In this document: piece by piece, positions 1 to 11,880 of the stretch
Layout: each line of letters starts with the position of its first letter
Position numbering within the stretch: the first letter of the stretch is position 1
DNA from: Chloromonas sp. AAM2
Lineage: Eukaryota; Chlorophyta; Chlorophyceae; Chlamydomonadales; Chlamydomonadaceae
Length of the DNA: 64,000 nucleotides
Assembly: GCA_004335635.1 (NCBI GenBank)
Contig: QAXH01001507.1
Coordinates: 1-64,000 of the forward strand
Direction: 5' to 3'
Notes under the pieces: model-generated
What the model saw: only the letters and a program-made list of their open reading frames with translations
The model's database searches: none
What the model was told of the DNA's origin: nothing
Made by a program: the position numbers and the translations under genes

Positions 1-885
1 TGCAATTGAGAATGAAACACTCCATTGTCTACATACGATTCTGCACGCACAACTCCTGTGCTTGCTCCAGCGCAGACAGAGTTTGGGTCAAATTCTCAAT
101 CACTTCATTCGCCTGATGACAGTCCATGCATATCATTGGTTTCGCAGCTCATTCACGGTCCATGGATGACCTGATCGACTCATCTTTTCACGGTCCCTAC
201 CCTAACTTCATGAGCTTGGTATTCGCTGGTCCACGATTCAGGTTTAGGATCGCCTCATCACTTGCCAGCTTCCCTCCTCCTCCAAGGACTGCAGGACGTC
301 ATGCAATGCAACGGCAACGCCCACGTGATCCCACAAGTGGGCCGTTGTCGTTGCCATGACCTGACTGGGTGTCTGGACCTCTACCCACCCACCCGCATCG
401 CGGCAGGCCGCTGGCGAGGAGCCTCAGCCTTGCCCCCTGGGGGGGCTGTACCGTACGCCCAACGCAGAACACAAAACCAAAACAGTAGCTGCGAACAGTG
501 CCGTCGTTCGGACGGCGTGGCTCAGTTGCTGTGACCTGCGGGTGCCGGACGACGGCACTGATCGCAGGTACAGCTTCGTGTGTGTTTTGCGTTGACGGTG
601 TTTTGCGTTGCGTTAAGGCCGGCCCTTCAGAGATATCGCTCCGAGTGGTGATCACATTGAAGAGTCGCGCTGTTTGCATACGGCGGCCAAATCCATGTAA
701 GGCGTGAGCATGCAAAGTTTGAACATCACTCAAATCACATGTGACTTAACCTGGCGTCGACGCCAGCGTCAGCGCACATCAAGGCGCGATGCTAGCACGC
801 GTCTCGCACGCGAACACTCGTACAATCCAGGAGTCATAATACCAACGTGGACCACACCGGTCAAAGTTGCGTCCTCTTTTCTGCC
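1..885. other. 5' spacer upstream of RTCA
   Basis: No convincing coding exon on either strand; the open frames here are short and have no recognisable protein features. It probably holds the promoter and 5' UTR of the RNA cyclase gene that starts at 886. A GC-rich inverted repeat with arms about 497-510 and 545-558 lies in this spacer. Confidence 0.5.
497..558. repeat. inverted repeat, possible hairpin
   Basis: The left arm reads GTGCCGTCGTTCGG and the right arm CCGGACGACGGCAC; they pair at 13 of 14 positions around a loop of roughly 34 bases. It lies about 330 bases upstream of the RTCA start codon. No function is known. Confidence 0.5.
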
Positions 886-3800
886 ATGAATGCCGAAGAC
901 GCACCCCAGCTGGGCCCAGAGGATGGAATGCAAACAGCAGTGACCATTGATGGTGGGTTTGATGGTTGTTTGGTCATCCATGCACGCATTCACAGTGACG
1001 GGCGCAGTCAACTGGTGCAGTAAACTGCCCAACGGCCACTGTGGGCATGCACAACCCTCAGCCATGGTTGCTTCAGCCAGACAGCGAAATTCTGAGCTTC
1101 AAGTGGTGGCCATGCAGCCTGAAGGTCCGAGTTTGCATCTATGGCTATAGCCAGCTGGTCTGGTACTGCATGCTTTGGCGCAGGGTCGATGCTTGAAGGT
1201 GGGGGCCAGATTCTGAGGAACTCAGCTGCGCTTGCTGCCATCACCAACAAGGTCCTGACGGTCACCAAAATCAGGGCAGGTACGCCTGTTTTTATTTATT
1301 TTGTTTGGCTCTGCACACTTGTCACTGAGCACGGCGCATTTCCACTTCCACCAGCTATCTCCTCTGATGTTCTGTCTCCTCTGATGATCTGATGTTCTGT
1401 CACCTCTGATGATCCGATGTTCCCCTCACGTTAGCCTAGGGCAGTGTACCTCTCGGTCCTGGTGCCATCATCACAGGCTGTTCTAAACGGCTGACTGCAA
1501 TCGTTTCTTATTTCTGTACGATTTCTTGCTAATGGCCAGGAACTTTATGTGACGTTACAAGGAAGGAGTGCAAGCCAGGAAGCACGTCCACTCAAACGAC
1601 TCGATCTCATACCGCAAACCAGGGGGTAGGCACGTCCGTAACTTTTGACCCCTAACGGGAGTAGCCCAGCTTCTTAACGGCAATGGCCTAGGCACCCTCC
1701 AGGGAGCTTACAAAATAATTTGAGGTCATTCTGAGCTGGTTGGGAGACGGGGGGTTGGAGGGTGGGTAAGGGGTGTTCAAGGAAAAATGAGGGCTCAAGG
1801 GAAATTTGATTTGCAGGCCAACGATAAGTCAGAATCAGGATTTGAACGTGCCATCGTGACGAGCGCATCGAGAGCTGCACAATGGCATACTCAAAAGCTA
1901 TAATGGACCTGTAGATTGGCTGTTAGGGGGGGCGGGGCCACCCCCTGACAGAAAGCGAGTTAGGGGTCGGCAGAATTTTGTACACCCACCCCCTGCCGCA
2001 AACCTTTCCTTTTTCTTTCTTGCTACGTGCTGCGGGATTTTTGTCCATGCATTAATTTTTACTTCCACACCAGTTTTTCTAGCTTACACAGTGATGGCTA
2101 TGTGGGCATATCCTGTTCGTGAGCCCTGAGCTCACCTCGCCTTTCCCAGCAACCCCTGCCGCAGTGGTGCTCAGCACCAATGTGCACCCAAAGGACGCAC
2201 ATGCTTGGTGACCTCCCCACTCGGCCAAAGCTGTGCGCGTACATCATCATGTGCAGCTGCAGCCACCTGCCAGTATGCCAGTAGTCAATTTGGAATTTAA
2301 ATCTTGCACAACAAACTTTGGATTCAATACATGAGGACTGTGCCGTAGCAGAACACACGAGGAGTCACACATCAACTGCCCCAGAACTGGGCGTCACACA
2401 AGAATTGTCACAGAACTGGCAAACCTGCGAGTTACACGATGCAGGCCGGTCCAAGCCCGGGCTTGCCGCCCAGCACCTGGCAGGGCTACAGCTGGTGCAG
2501 GCCGTGAGCCAGGGCAGCCTGGAGGGAGGAAACGTGCGCAGCAGCGGCATCACTCTCACACCCCGTGTGCTCAAGTGTGGGCAGTACACAGCGGACGTCA
2601 AAACTGCGGGCTCCGTCAGTTTGCTGGTGCAGACAGTGCTGCCCACTTTACTGTTTGCAAGGCCCTCCATGCCCACTGATCAGGCCACAGGTGGGCAAGT
2701 TCATTGGTCGTGCGGAATAGGACTGGAGGCAGGTTGAGGGTAGATATCTGCTATGCGGGTTTCTCTCAACCGTATTATAGCATGCTGCTCTGATGCGCCC
2801 CTGAACACTACAGGCCAGGCAGCTGGTCTGAAGGCCTGAAGGCCATGTAACACACACACACACACACACACACACCAGGCCAGGCAGCTGGTTGTGCATT
2901 CATTCTTGAGGTGTCAATGGGGCCTTGCTTGCTCAGTTCTTTTGCCTCACAATCCCCTAACGCCAAAGGTCCCAGGGTCACAATTGGTCATTCGAAGCCT
3001 TCACCCTCGACCCATGCCGGGGCTGTCATGTAAGCGTCAGCAGAGTGCTGCACCTCGCTTACTAACAGAACCAACAAGGACGGTGATTACACAGTGTTTT
3101 TGTGAGACATCGTTCATCGTTTTGCATTGGGGAAATGATTTGAAAGGATTTCTTTGTTGAGGTCAAACACAATCAGAGATGCCTCACTTGACAGCAAAAC
3201 TGCCGGCGTTGGCTCCTCTGTCCCGCAGGTGGTGTGCCATGTGGAGAGTGTGTCTCCCATGTGACCTCCCATGTGACCCTGAGGGGCGGCACGGACGCCG
3301 CCCTGGCCCCGCCCATTAGCTACGTCACAGGCGTGCTGGCCCCCCTGCTGCGGCACCTGTTCGGAGATGTCATGGATTTCAAGGTCAGACCGGGTCTGTT
3401 TGTTTAGCATATCTCTGTGTTGCGGCCCGTCTGACTAGGGTCATGCACCTGTGCGCATGATCACGGCGCAAAACCGACGACTTTTGAAATGAAATGAGTA
3501 GCAGTGTTACAGCTTTACAGTGTTACAGTGTTACAGAGTAGCAGTGTTAAAGCCAGGCTCAACCGGTCTGACAGCCATGCACATACCCTTTCAGCCCAAT
3601 AACAGCGGCTGTGGGAATGCTGCAAAAGATTGTATTGCCGTCTGGATGTGGCTGCGGGACGCCTGCATGAAAAAAGATTAATGTACGGGTACGGGTGCGG
3701 GACCTGCGGGGTCGTTTCTATTTGCATGTCATTCCGCCCCCTGCGGGATGAGATATAGTCTATATGATAAAGGCATTGTGGCCTGTCCTAGGCCTGTCCT

Positions 3801-5338
3801 ATGTACTATGGCATGCTGTGAACCCGCAACACGCGTTGCATGCATTATAAACAGCACACCAGCACATCAGCTGGCCCTGCAGCAGCACCCTGCCATGGCA
3901 TGAAAAATCCCATTCCCTGCAATGTAAGTCTCGTATGCTGATCGAGAATGCCTTATGACGTGGCTTCTGTTGTGCAGGTTGACTTGGTCCGGCGCGGTTT
4001 CTACCCTCGGGGTGGTGGCGAGGTGCGGGTCACGGCCCGCTGCCTGCCTGAGGCCACACCGCTCCCCGCCTGCAACCTCACACAGTTCGGACATGTGAGA
4101 GACACCCTCCTTGCACATCGCAACCCAGGAACAGTAGCTGTGCAAAGGTCACAAAGGGAAACGAGGGGGGATGTGTGCGTGCGTGTGGTGTCGAGCATCG
4201 GGTGGTTGCCAACAGCAAGGCTGACTGCTGCATGCCACAGCCTGAAGCGACGGCAATCACCACAAGGGTGCACAACATGCTGGCCTGGTTCATTATCATC
4301 ACATCCCAGATTGTTGGAGGCGTCCTCTTCAATATGGAAACGTTATGACCTGTGCTTCGCCTCGCTCGGCCCAATTCACTCGCTCCACCCTGCCTTGGCC
4401 CGCGCCGCAGGTCACAAGCGTGCACGTGCACGCCTTTACCGCGGGGCGGGTGGCAGACAGTGTGGGGCGAGCCATGGCCGACGCAGCGGCTGCGGGGATG
4501 CGCAGGGCAGTGCGTGTGCACGGGCGGCAGGGCCTGGCGGAGAGTGCGCCCTTGGCGCCTGTCACGAGCGCGGTGGAGCGGGAGGGCACAGAAACGGCCG
4601 AGGGGGATGGCGGGGGCGTGAGCATTGTCGTGCACACCAGCACCGGGTGCATACTAGGTGAGGGGCACATGCCACGAGAGCGAGGATGCTTTGCAAACAC
4701 ACGTCACAGTCGGCAGCTGAACACAGAAGACATCTGCATCAGCATCCCGCAAAGTGTCACTGTGCTTCAACCTGCACAACAAGGATTGTGTCGTAGGCGT
4801 TCGTGGCAACTGTCTACAATAGCATGTTGACAGTCATGGGCAATGTCGTATGCGCACCACTTGGTTAGCATGTGTGCGTCGGAACCAGCGGCCGCGGCCC
4901 CATCTCGCTCAAATGCATGCACAGCTGTTTAGGAGGCGGGCCTGCACAAACACCATACACCCTCAGTGACTCTTCATGACGTATGCCAAGGCATGCATGT
5001 GCCCGTGCCGCTGTGCAGGGGCAAACGCTCTAGCTGAGAAAGGCGAGCAGCCCGACAGCCTGGGCAAGCGCTGTGCACAGGAGCTGGAAGAAGCCATGGC
5101 AGGGGGTGCATGTGTGGACGCATGGATGCAGGACCAGCTGATCATCTGGATGGCCCTGGCTAATGGCACCTCCTCAATGCTGTGCTGTGAACCCAGTCTG
5201 CACTGCCGTACTGCTATGGTGGTAGCCGAGGCGCTTACTACCGCTAGGTTCACTGTAATGCGGCCAGGAAGCAAGGGGGGCCCTTGGAGGGTGGAATGCA
5301 AGGGGGCAGGGTTGGTGCGAACAGCGACACCTGGATGA
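886..5338 (+). CDS. RTCA: RNA 3'-terminal phosphate cyclase
   Basis: Converts RNA 3'-phosphate ends to 2',3'-cyclic phosphates using ATP through a covalent adenylyl-histidine. Seven exons: 886-952, 1184-1279, 2445-2690, 3229-3383, 3978-4094, 4411-4657, 5019-5338. All junctions agree in phase and give about 415 residues, slightly longer than the human enzyme. The first splice joins ...VTID to GSMLEGGGQ, rebuilding the family's substrate-binding loop, which is why the start was placed at 886 and not at the in-frame ATG 1141. Other family blocks visible are RAGRSKPGLAAQHL, TADVKTAGSVSLLVQ, RRGFYPRGGGEV and VDAWMQDQLI. The nucleophilic histidine is about His371 in SLHCRTAM. A 12-base tandem duplication at 3255-3278 adds SHVT twice just before the LRGGT block. 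A dispersed repeat copy ends about 20 bases before exon 3. The exon 1 assignment is slightly less sure than the rest. Confidence 0.93.
2347..2440 (+). repeat. dispersed repeat, copy A
   Basis: Core at 2404-2424 reads TTGTCACAGAACTGGCAAAC; a second half-site with CCCCAGAACTGG lies at about 2378-2391. About 75 bases are shared in inverse orientation with copy B at 5641-5720. The element lies in the second intron of RTCA and runs up to its acceptor. Confidence 0.7.
2849..2875. repeat. (CA)n microsatellite
   Basis: About 13 CA dinucleotides in the third intron of RTCA, flanked on both sides by a short GCCAGGCAGCTGGT direct repeat. Confidence 0.9.
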
Positions 5339-5640
5339 GAGGATGAGTCAGCGACTACTCGTTATGTTGTCTGGAAACGCGTAGTCGGACCGCAGAACGA
5401 ATATTGGTTACTTCCTTGTTCCAATCTGATAATTGATATTGATATTTCCCTTGTGCTGATTTTGATGTGTACTTAAGGCTGCCTGAGATTGCATGCTGTC
5501 ATCCCGCCCCGCCAGCTGCCAATGCAAACAGTAGACAGTGTCCTGATTTACAAGGAGGGATTGCTAATCAGGTGGCTCCTGTTGGCATGTGCATGTGCAT
5601 ACAACCGGTGTGACTAAGCAGCGTTCAGCTGAGTGATGTA

Positions 5641-5720
5641 GAAAAAAGACGGTTGCCAGTTCTGTGACAATTTTGGGTGACTCCGAGTTCTGGGGCAGTT
5701 GATGTGTGACTCGCCGTCTG
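5641..5720 (-). repeat. dispersed repeat, copy B
   Basis: On the minus strand it carries TTGTCACAGAACTGGCAACC followed by a T run, preceded by the CCCCAGAACT half-site. Close to copy A over about 75 bases but inverted relative to it. Confidence 0.7.
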
Positions 5721-5786
5721 TTTTGCCACCGAGAAGTCCTTACGTTGTGTTGGTAAGCGAGTGTGTTGTTTACCCAAGTGTGAATT

Positions 5787-5816
5787 CTGACCAGAACTGA
5801 CAAACATCTTCTTTTT
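5787..5816 (+). repeat. dispersed repeat, copy C
   Basis: Diverged copy reading CCAGAACTGACAAACATCTT followed by CTTTTT. It shows that the T run after the core belongs to the family consensus. Confidence 0.55.
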
Positions 5817-5920
5817 CAGGTGATCTAAGTGGTGTCGACACCTGATAACACGGAGGCGTAGTTGCACACTGTTGGACAGTTGTTGGCACAGTTGGACACT
5901 GCGTGGGACACTGCAAAGTG

Positions 5921-5966
5921 CATGTTGGGACCTGAGGGGAGGCCAGTGGCCAACAGAACGGGCTGG
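5921..5966 (-). pseudogene. fragment related to LPMO-like gene
   Basis: About 46 bases match the LPMO-like gene near 18708-18753 with only a few differences. On the minus strand both translate to a shared peptide, V-x-x-ATGLPSGPNM-x-F. The open frame around it (6067-5825, minus) shows none of the other LPMO blocks, so this looks like a displaced piece and not a gene. Confidence 0.45.
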
Positions 5967-6877
5967 AGCCCCTCCACTCTTGTCATACGCCAACATACAT
6001 TTTCCCGCTGGGATGTTGAATGGTTCCGCCCTGGTCCTTTTTCTGGTGTATTTATGATGTCAAGCATCTCACCCTAGCCCAACCCAAGCCTGACCTACCA
6101 CCGCTGCGCCACCAGCCACTGAGTGATTTGCTAGACGCAGGGTGGTCTGGAAAAAAGCAAGCATGAAGGTCTGGGCATTCTGGACACCGAGAGACTTGGG
6201 CATCAGTTTCTACCTGGACCCACATCATGCTGTGTGCATCATGACCGACAGGCAGGTGTGCTGAGGGCGAGCCCGCCAGCTCACCAACACACTTTTTCTC
6301 TCAAATCATTAACAACACCGTGGCTACAGTGCATTTTCCATGATGGTAATGGGGTAATCTGCGCCATAACTTCGCGGCAGTGAAACGCAGAAAAACGGCA
6401 GTGGAGCTACTGAGCATTTTCCGCCCCTTTTGCCGCACATCCGCCCTACATTACTGCCCTACATCTGCCTGCGCGTGCCAGCAAGCTGATTGCGAATCTA
6501 CTCGTATTCTTGGACGCCAACGCACAAAGTGCTTTTTCGTGGCCAAGGAGGCTGCGACTTGCATCTAAAGCTTCAAGCTCAGATACTGACGTAAAGCTCA
6601 CAGCATGGCAGCTGTCATGGTAGGCCGAGCACTCAGCCCTGTTAATGGTGTAGTTTGCAGATGGTGGCCGCGTCCCTTTGCGTGTTCCGCCCAGCTCCAC
6701 GCTCAAGCTTGCTTTGCATAAGACCAGCACATAAGTACAATGCGGGGGTGGTACTGAGCTTTCAACCTTGCTGATGACAAATGACAGCTTTACCTAAAAT
6801 CAAAGTGCACCACCTTGGGCGAGCGGCGCAAGTCAAACTTGCTCGACTCCCACACGCACCTGCAGTCACCCTCTCAT

Positions 6878-8937
6878 ATGGCTACTCCTTCAGTAGACCC
6901 TGCTCAACGTGAGCTGGAGAAGGAAACCAAGATCAACCAGCTGAAAGAGCGTCTGGAGGGGGATGAGGCCGGCATGCAGGCAGCTGAGCAGCTGGTCCAG
7001 GGTGAGACATGCAGCCAGCGGTGTGCCAGCCACGCGCTCCATGCAGCTACCACATGTATTTGCATAACAAGCTCACGCAAGCCGTAAGCCAGCATAACTG
7101 CAGCTACATTGGAGCACGCAGGGCAACCCGTTTCTGCCTGCATACTCTGCTTCATGCAGGTGGAGAGCTGCAGTGTGTGGGTGAGATGATGTCAGATGCG
7201 TTCCTTCATCGGTGGCTGCGAGCGCGTGGGTGGGACGTGCAGCGCGCCTATGCGTCCATCATTAAGCATGCCGCATGGCGTGTAGCCAACATGCCTAATG
7301 GGAAGGTGGACGTGGTGAGGGCATTGCAGGCGCTGCCAGAAGTCAGCATGAAGTGCCCACAATGCAGCTGAAGTGGCCTTAGTCGGAATTCTGTCTCTGT
7401 GATGGCAGTAGCAGTTTAGTAGCACATGTATGACGTAGCACGTGTATGGACTGAACTCATTCAACAATGGCTGTGCACAGATAGCCTTCAAAGATGGCAA
7501 GAGATGTAGGTCGTTTGATCGCCCAAAACGAATGGACAGTGCTGATCATGATGGTGGCAAAGCAGGCATTTAGCCCTCTAGCTGCATGTCTTCCGTGCTC
7601 GTGGAACGATGGTAGCATTGGACTGTCACCTCAGCACAGCCCATGCGACCTCCATGTGGCGTGCTTGGTGCATGCAGACCAGCATTGCCAACGAGCTGGC
7701 ATGCGAGAAGGCCTACATGCAGGGCTGCGACCGGAAGGGCAGGCCCATCATGATAATCCAGGTGAGGCCAAAGACGTCTCGGCATCACCACTGACAAGCA
7801 ACACCACAGGGCCGTGGCTCACAAGCACTGCCTCGTGCACGGGCAAAGGCCACTCAACAACCAGCATTCACCGCCTGTGTACATGACCCATAGCAAGTGC
7901 TGCATTTGTGGGCCACGACTGACAAGGGCTTACGCAGCATACTGCATGTGCACCGAGTTGTATTGATCATGAATGGCTGCTATCATGCCATTGTACGCCG
8001 GTTCAAGGCCAGATTATTGGCAGTACACTCTGCCACACCATGCGACACCGCACCCTCAACTGCCATGTCATATAAGCGGCGCATGTCACCAAGGCATGCT
8101 CTGCACCACTCCTTTGCCATTCAGGTTCGGAAGCACAACGGTTGGACACGTGCCCTGGGTGAGCTGGAGCGCCTGTGCTGCTTCCTGCTGGATGAGTGTG
8201 TCTTAGCCGCTAGGGCGCATCCTGAGCTCAACCCACGGGGGCAGTGCTGTGCGCTGCTGGACCTCACGGACATGGGAGCGCTGAGCATGGACATCCAGGC
8301 CATCAAGACGCTGTTTCAGCTCCTGGGGGAGCACTACGTGGAGAGGTGGGGCATGGATAGCAAGGAGGGGCTAGCTGGCGGGTTGAAGAAGTGCCAACCG
8401 TCTGGGTGCTGGGTGCTGACAAAGAGAAGCATGGGGTTTAGTTGTGAAGGAAGGACAATGCGCTTAGCGGTCCAGTGCATGTGGGAAAACTGCCGGGCAG
8501 GGCCTTATCATACGCCTACCTCCAAACGCCATCACATTATGAGTATTGGGCCGAGCATTGGTGCTGCACCTCTGGCTTCACCTCAACGCATTTGCATCCG
8601 CGCATACACAAGCAATCTACAAGCTACGTGCCCTTGAGATGCGACTTTCATTTTTATGCACACATACACGCACATGCACACCGCTGCCTTGGTTTCCCTT
8701 ATTGTTGTGGCATGCTACTGTTGCCGCAGGCTGGGTGCCATGTTCTTCTGGAACCCTCCGGCCCTGTTCTGGGGCGCATGGAACACCCTCTCCCCACTGC
8801 TGCCCGAGCCCACCCGCGCTAAGATTAAGGTGCTGGATCCCTCACAGGCAACTGATCTAACCGACCTCGTCGACCCCCAAGTGCTGCCCATTGAATATGG
8901 GGGCAAGGCACAGCTGAGCCAGCCACTGGGCAAGTGA
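6878..8937 (+). CDS. SEC14-like CRAL-TRIO lipid-transfer protein
   Basis: Predicted cytosolic phosphatidylinositol/phosphatidylcholine-type transfer protein of the SEC14 family. Exons: 6878-7001, 7160-7314, 7678-7761, 8125-8345, 8730-8937; phases agree and give about 263 residues. The N-terminal CRAL-TRIO-N helix bundle is seen in FLHRWLRARGWDVQRAY. The lipid-binding CRAL-TRIO core follows: ELACEKAYMQGCDRKGRPI, the LDLTDMGALSMD block, then MFFWNPPALFWGAWNTLSPL and LPEPTRAKIKVL. The C-terminal end IEYGGKAQLSQPLGK matches the usual YGG end of the fold. An in-frame ATG at 6815 would add 21 residues; 6878 was chosen because it starts just before the conserved region. No membrane segment is seen. 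Which lipid it carries cannot be read from sequence. Confidence 0.9.
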
Positions 8938-9511
8938 AGCGGTGCCGTGGACCTTGGTCATGCAGCAGCACCCTCAGTGTTGCGCAGCACATGGCTACCT
9001 CACAGGTAGCGATCAGCAGCCACAGGCTGTATGATGACCGTGGATAGAAATTAAGGCCATCGTTCAACCTGAGATGACAATGAATAGAAATCAAAGCCTA
9101 CCAGTTCAGTGTGTGCTTGTCGGACCCCGCTACTCACTATCTGTGTGGTGTTGCCCATACTCAAAAGAGCAGTGCAGCGCCAACATATCTACCTATTCGG
9201 ATGGCAAATCGGACCAACCATACTTTGGGCAACGATTATTGCCTTGTGGGCTAACAAAATTTGCGTGCAACTTGTCGCCACTCTGCCCCAGACACCAGGA
9301 TGTCCAGATGACAAGTAATAGAACAGTTGTAGCAGGTAGCCTCAGGTTTATGTGGCAATGCAAATGCAACCAGCATCACCGGCATTTCAGAGTCAGGACT
9401 GTTGCGTCCAACGCGTCTTGCAGCTTTTGGAAGCCCGTATGAGGTTCTGTGATCCTGCCTAGTCATGAAGATGTCACACAATGCAAGGACGCAGTCAAGG
9501 ATGAGACTGGT

Positions 9512-9592
9512 TACCACCACAACTGCCGCGGTGTGTCATAATCCCTTCAGTTGTAGGTTGGACGGGTTGGAGTTCCTTCCTGCTTGTGACCA
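9512..9592. repeat. spacer repeat, copy 1
   Basis: About 80 bases ending in TTGTAGGTTGGACGGGTTGG, repeated with about 80 percent identity at 10940-11020. Not recognised as a known element. Confidence 0.6.
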
Positions 9593-10939
9593 TGACTCTC
9601 CATTCCATTTTGACAGTCTTTCTTGGTCATGGTTTCTCCTGTCGATAGGCGCACTCGCAGTGCGTGGGCTATGTGCACTGCCCTGCTGAAAGGACTGCGT
9701 GATAGCAAACGTGCTCATCACGTAGCCTAGAGTGTGTCATCTGAAGAAATGTAAAACTGTTGCACCTTAGTCAGGATAAGGCGGTGTGCAGCGACTTGCC
9801 ATCATTTAAGGCTGAGTTCCTACATGAAAGCGGCCAACGTTGCCAACCAGTAGCAAGTGCACATCACATTCAACTGAATGCATCACATTGCAGACCTTGC
9901 GTGGCCTTGGCAGATGTGTCAGTTTTCATACAGCTTGTGAAGACAGGTTCAAGCAGTTCTACGCACAATGTCAGGTCACATTGATCATTGATGATTCAGC
10001 TGTTATACGTGACACCTGTTCGTGTTAGATGGAATCATGGAAAAAGTGAGCGTTTCACTCTGGGCTCCTTCGCAGGAGGAAGCAACTGCTACCGGTCACC
10101 GGCAGCACTGGATACGACAAACATAACCATACACTGTAACAGCGCCACGGAAGCAACACACACTGGTGTGGAAATTCCACAATCTCGACACTCCCTGGAA
10201 GTTGAGACCTGTCGCTCATGACTATTAATATACATGTTTTTTTTTGGGCAGATGACAGTGATTGACATGATTGACAGATTAGGCAGAAGACAGTGATTGG
10301 GCATTGGGCATTGGGCAGCATGAGTACGGCAAAAGTCAGAAACACGAGCGTCCTACCCTATGTCTATTGATACAGCGGAAGCCCAGAGGTGACCCGGGTT
10401 CATGCGTGACACACAATCAGGTTGATTGATTGATTTGTTACATCAGGAAAGCCGTCAAAGGACACGGGACGGGATGTGTACCGCCCTGACCTACCCTGAG
10501 CAAGAAAGGAGAAAAAGGCAGGAACACAGCTAAGAATAGGCCCAAAGGCAGAAACGAACGAAGGCAGAAAGGAAGGCAACTGGCTACAAAGGAACAGGGC
10601 ACAGAAGGCGCATGCAAAGCGTGCTAGTCCAAGCGCGTCAAGCAAGGTGTCCAGATCAGGTCACCGGGACAGGCGTCGCATCATGCACCTGCAGGGAAGG
10701 CACCGTCAAGGTGTTAAAGAAAAGGGCTGCAAACTGGAGGGGTTTCCACGCTCCCATGACAATTAATTGATTTCAGCAGAAATTCAAGTTGTTGAGTTGG
10801 CACAGACAACTGATGCAGAGCTAACAGTTGCTTTCAACAGAGCTTTGGCGTGGTGTTGTGGTGTCTTGACATAATTTTCAATTTTCAGCCCCTTTTTGGG
10901 TCTAATGAGGTTTGCAATCAGGGTGGCAATTCGAGGCGT

Positions 10940-11020
10940 GACCACCACCATTACTATCCAGGTGTGTCGTAATCCCCTTCACTTGTAGGTTGGACGGGTT
11001 GGAATGCCTCCCCTCCTGCG
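10940..11020. repeat. spacer repeat, copy 2
   Basis: Second copy, same orientation, of the stretch at 9512-9592, sharing GGTGTGTC-x-TAATCCC-x-TTCA and the TTGTAGGTTGGACGGGTTGG block. Confidence 0.6.
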
Positions 11021-11880
11021 ATAGGAAGCAGGGCATGTAATTTTTGCAATAGGAAGCTCAAGGGTAAATGGCAGTCAATGGGGTTAAGAGCAACCATCAA
11101 TCACAAAGCAGCCAGCGCTATCAGGCTTTGGATGCTCTGTCACGACGTCCAACTATGTCCCCACATTACTCCAAAACTAACGCGCCAAGCCAAAGCTCGC
11201 TGGTAGCAGGGTGGAAAGTATGAATGTCATCAAAAGCAACACGGTTCCAAGGTGACAGTGGGCCACCCTTGTCCCTCCCCACTAGGCTTGGACAGTTGCA
11301 AAAAACAGATGTTTGATTCGTTTGCTGTAAGTGGGAATGCACAAACAAGTAGGCTATACAAAATGACAGTGGAAGCACGAGCTGCTCAGGTTGCAAAGAT
11401 GTTCCTGTACGGGCAGTAGCGGTGTGAAAAGGCAAGGGCAGCCATAATTTGCACCATGCATTAGAAAGTGTTCGGCACTACAGCCCGACACTCGTTCTTT
11501 CGTTGGCTTTGGTCACATTGAGGCTGCGACATTTTGCCTAACCACAACCATAAGCATGACCGCACGCAATGGACTGAAACACGAATGGCACCCCAATCAG
11601 GCAGAATGATGGCAGCAAAGTTGGCAACTATGAAGCGTCCGGCATTCGAGCGGGCAAGGGAGTGCACACCATGAAGCACGTCCAACGCAAACATCAACTG
11701 ATTGCGCAAATTGCAAAAATTTATCCTAGTAAAGGGGAATCTGAAGGAGGGGCCAGACCACTAGCTCCTAGAGGGTTACCGAAGCGAATCGAGCTATTGG
11801 TTGATCAGTGGCTTCACAGTCAAAAACCCTGTCAGTTTTTGAAGAACATGCTGTTTCGCTCTCGCTGCCATGACGCCCCC

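Larger units (their letters stand above)
5339..6877. other. spacer with repeat copies B and C and a gene fragment
   Basis: I see no intact gene between RTCA and the SEC14-like gene. It holds two copies of the dispersed repeat (5641-5720 and 5787-5816) and a short stretch near 5921-5966 that resembles the LPMO-like gene at 18.7 kb. A short open frame from about 6163 has no recognisable match. Confidence 0.5.
8938..11880. other. long spacer, repeats only
   Basis: About 2.9 kb without a gene I can support. Open frames are short and lack family features. It contains two related stretches (about 9512-9592 and 10940-11020) and a T run near 10237. It may include the 3' UTR of the SEC14-like gene and the promoter of the zinc-module gene. 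Confidence 0.5.
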
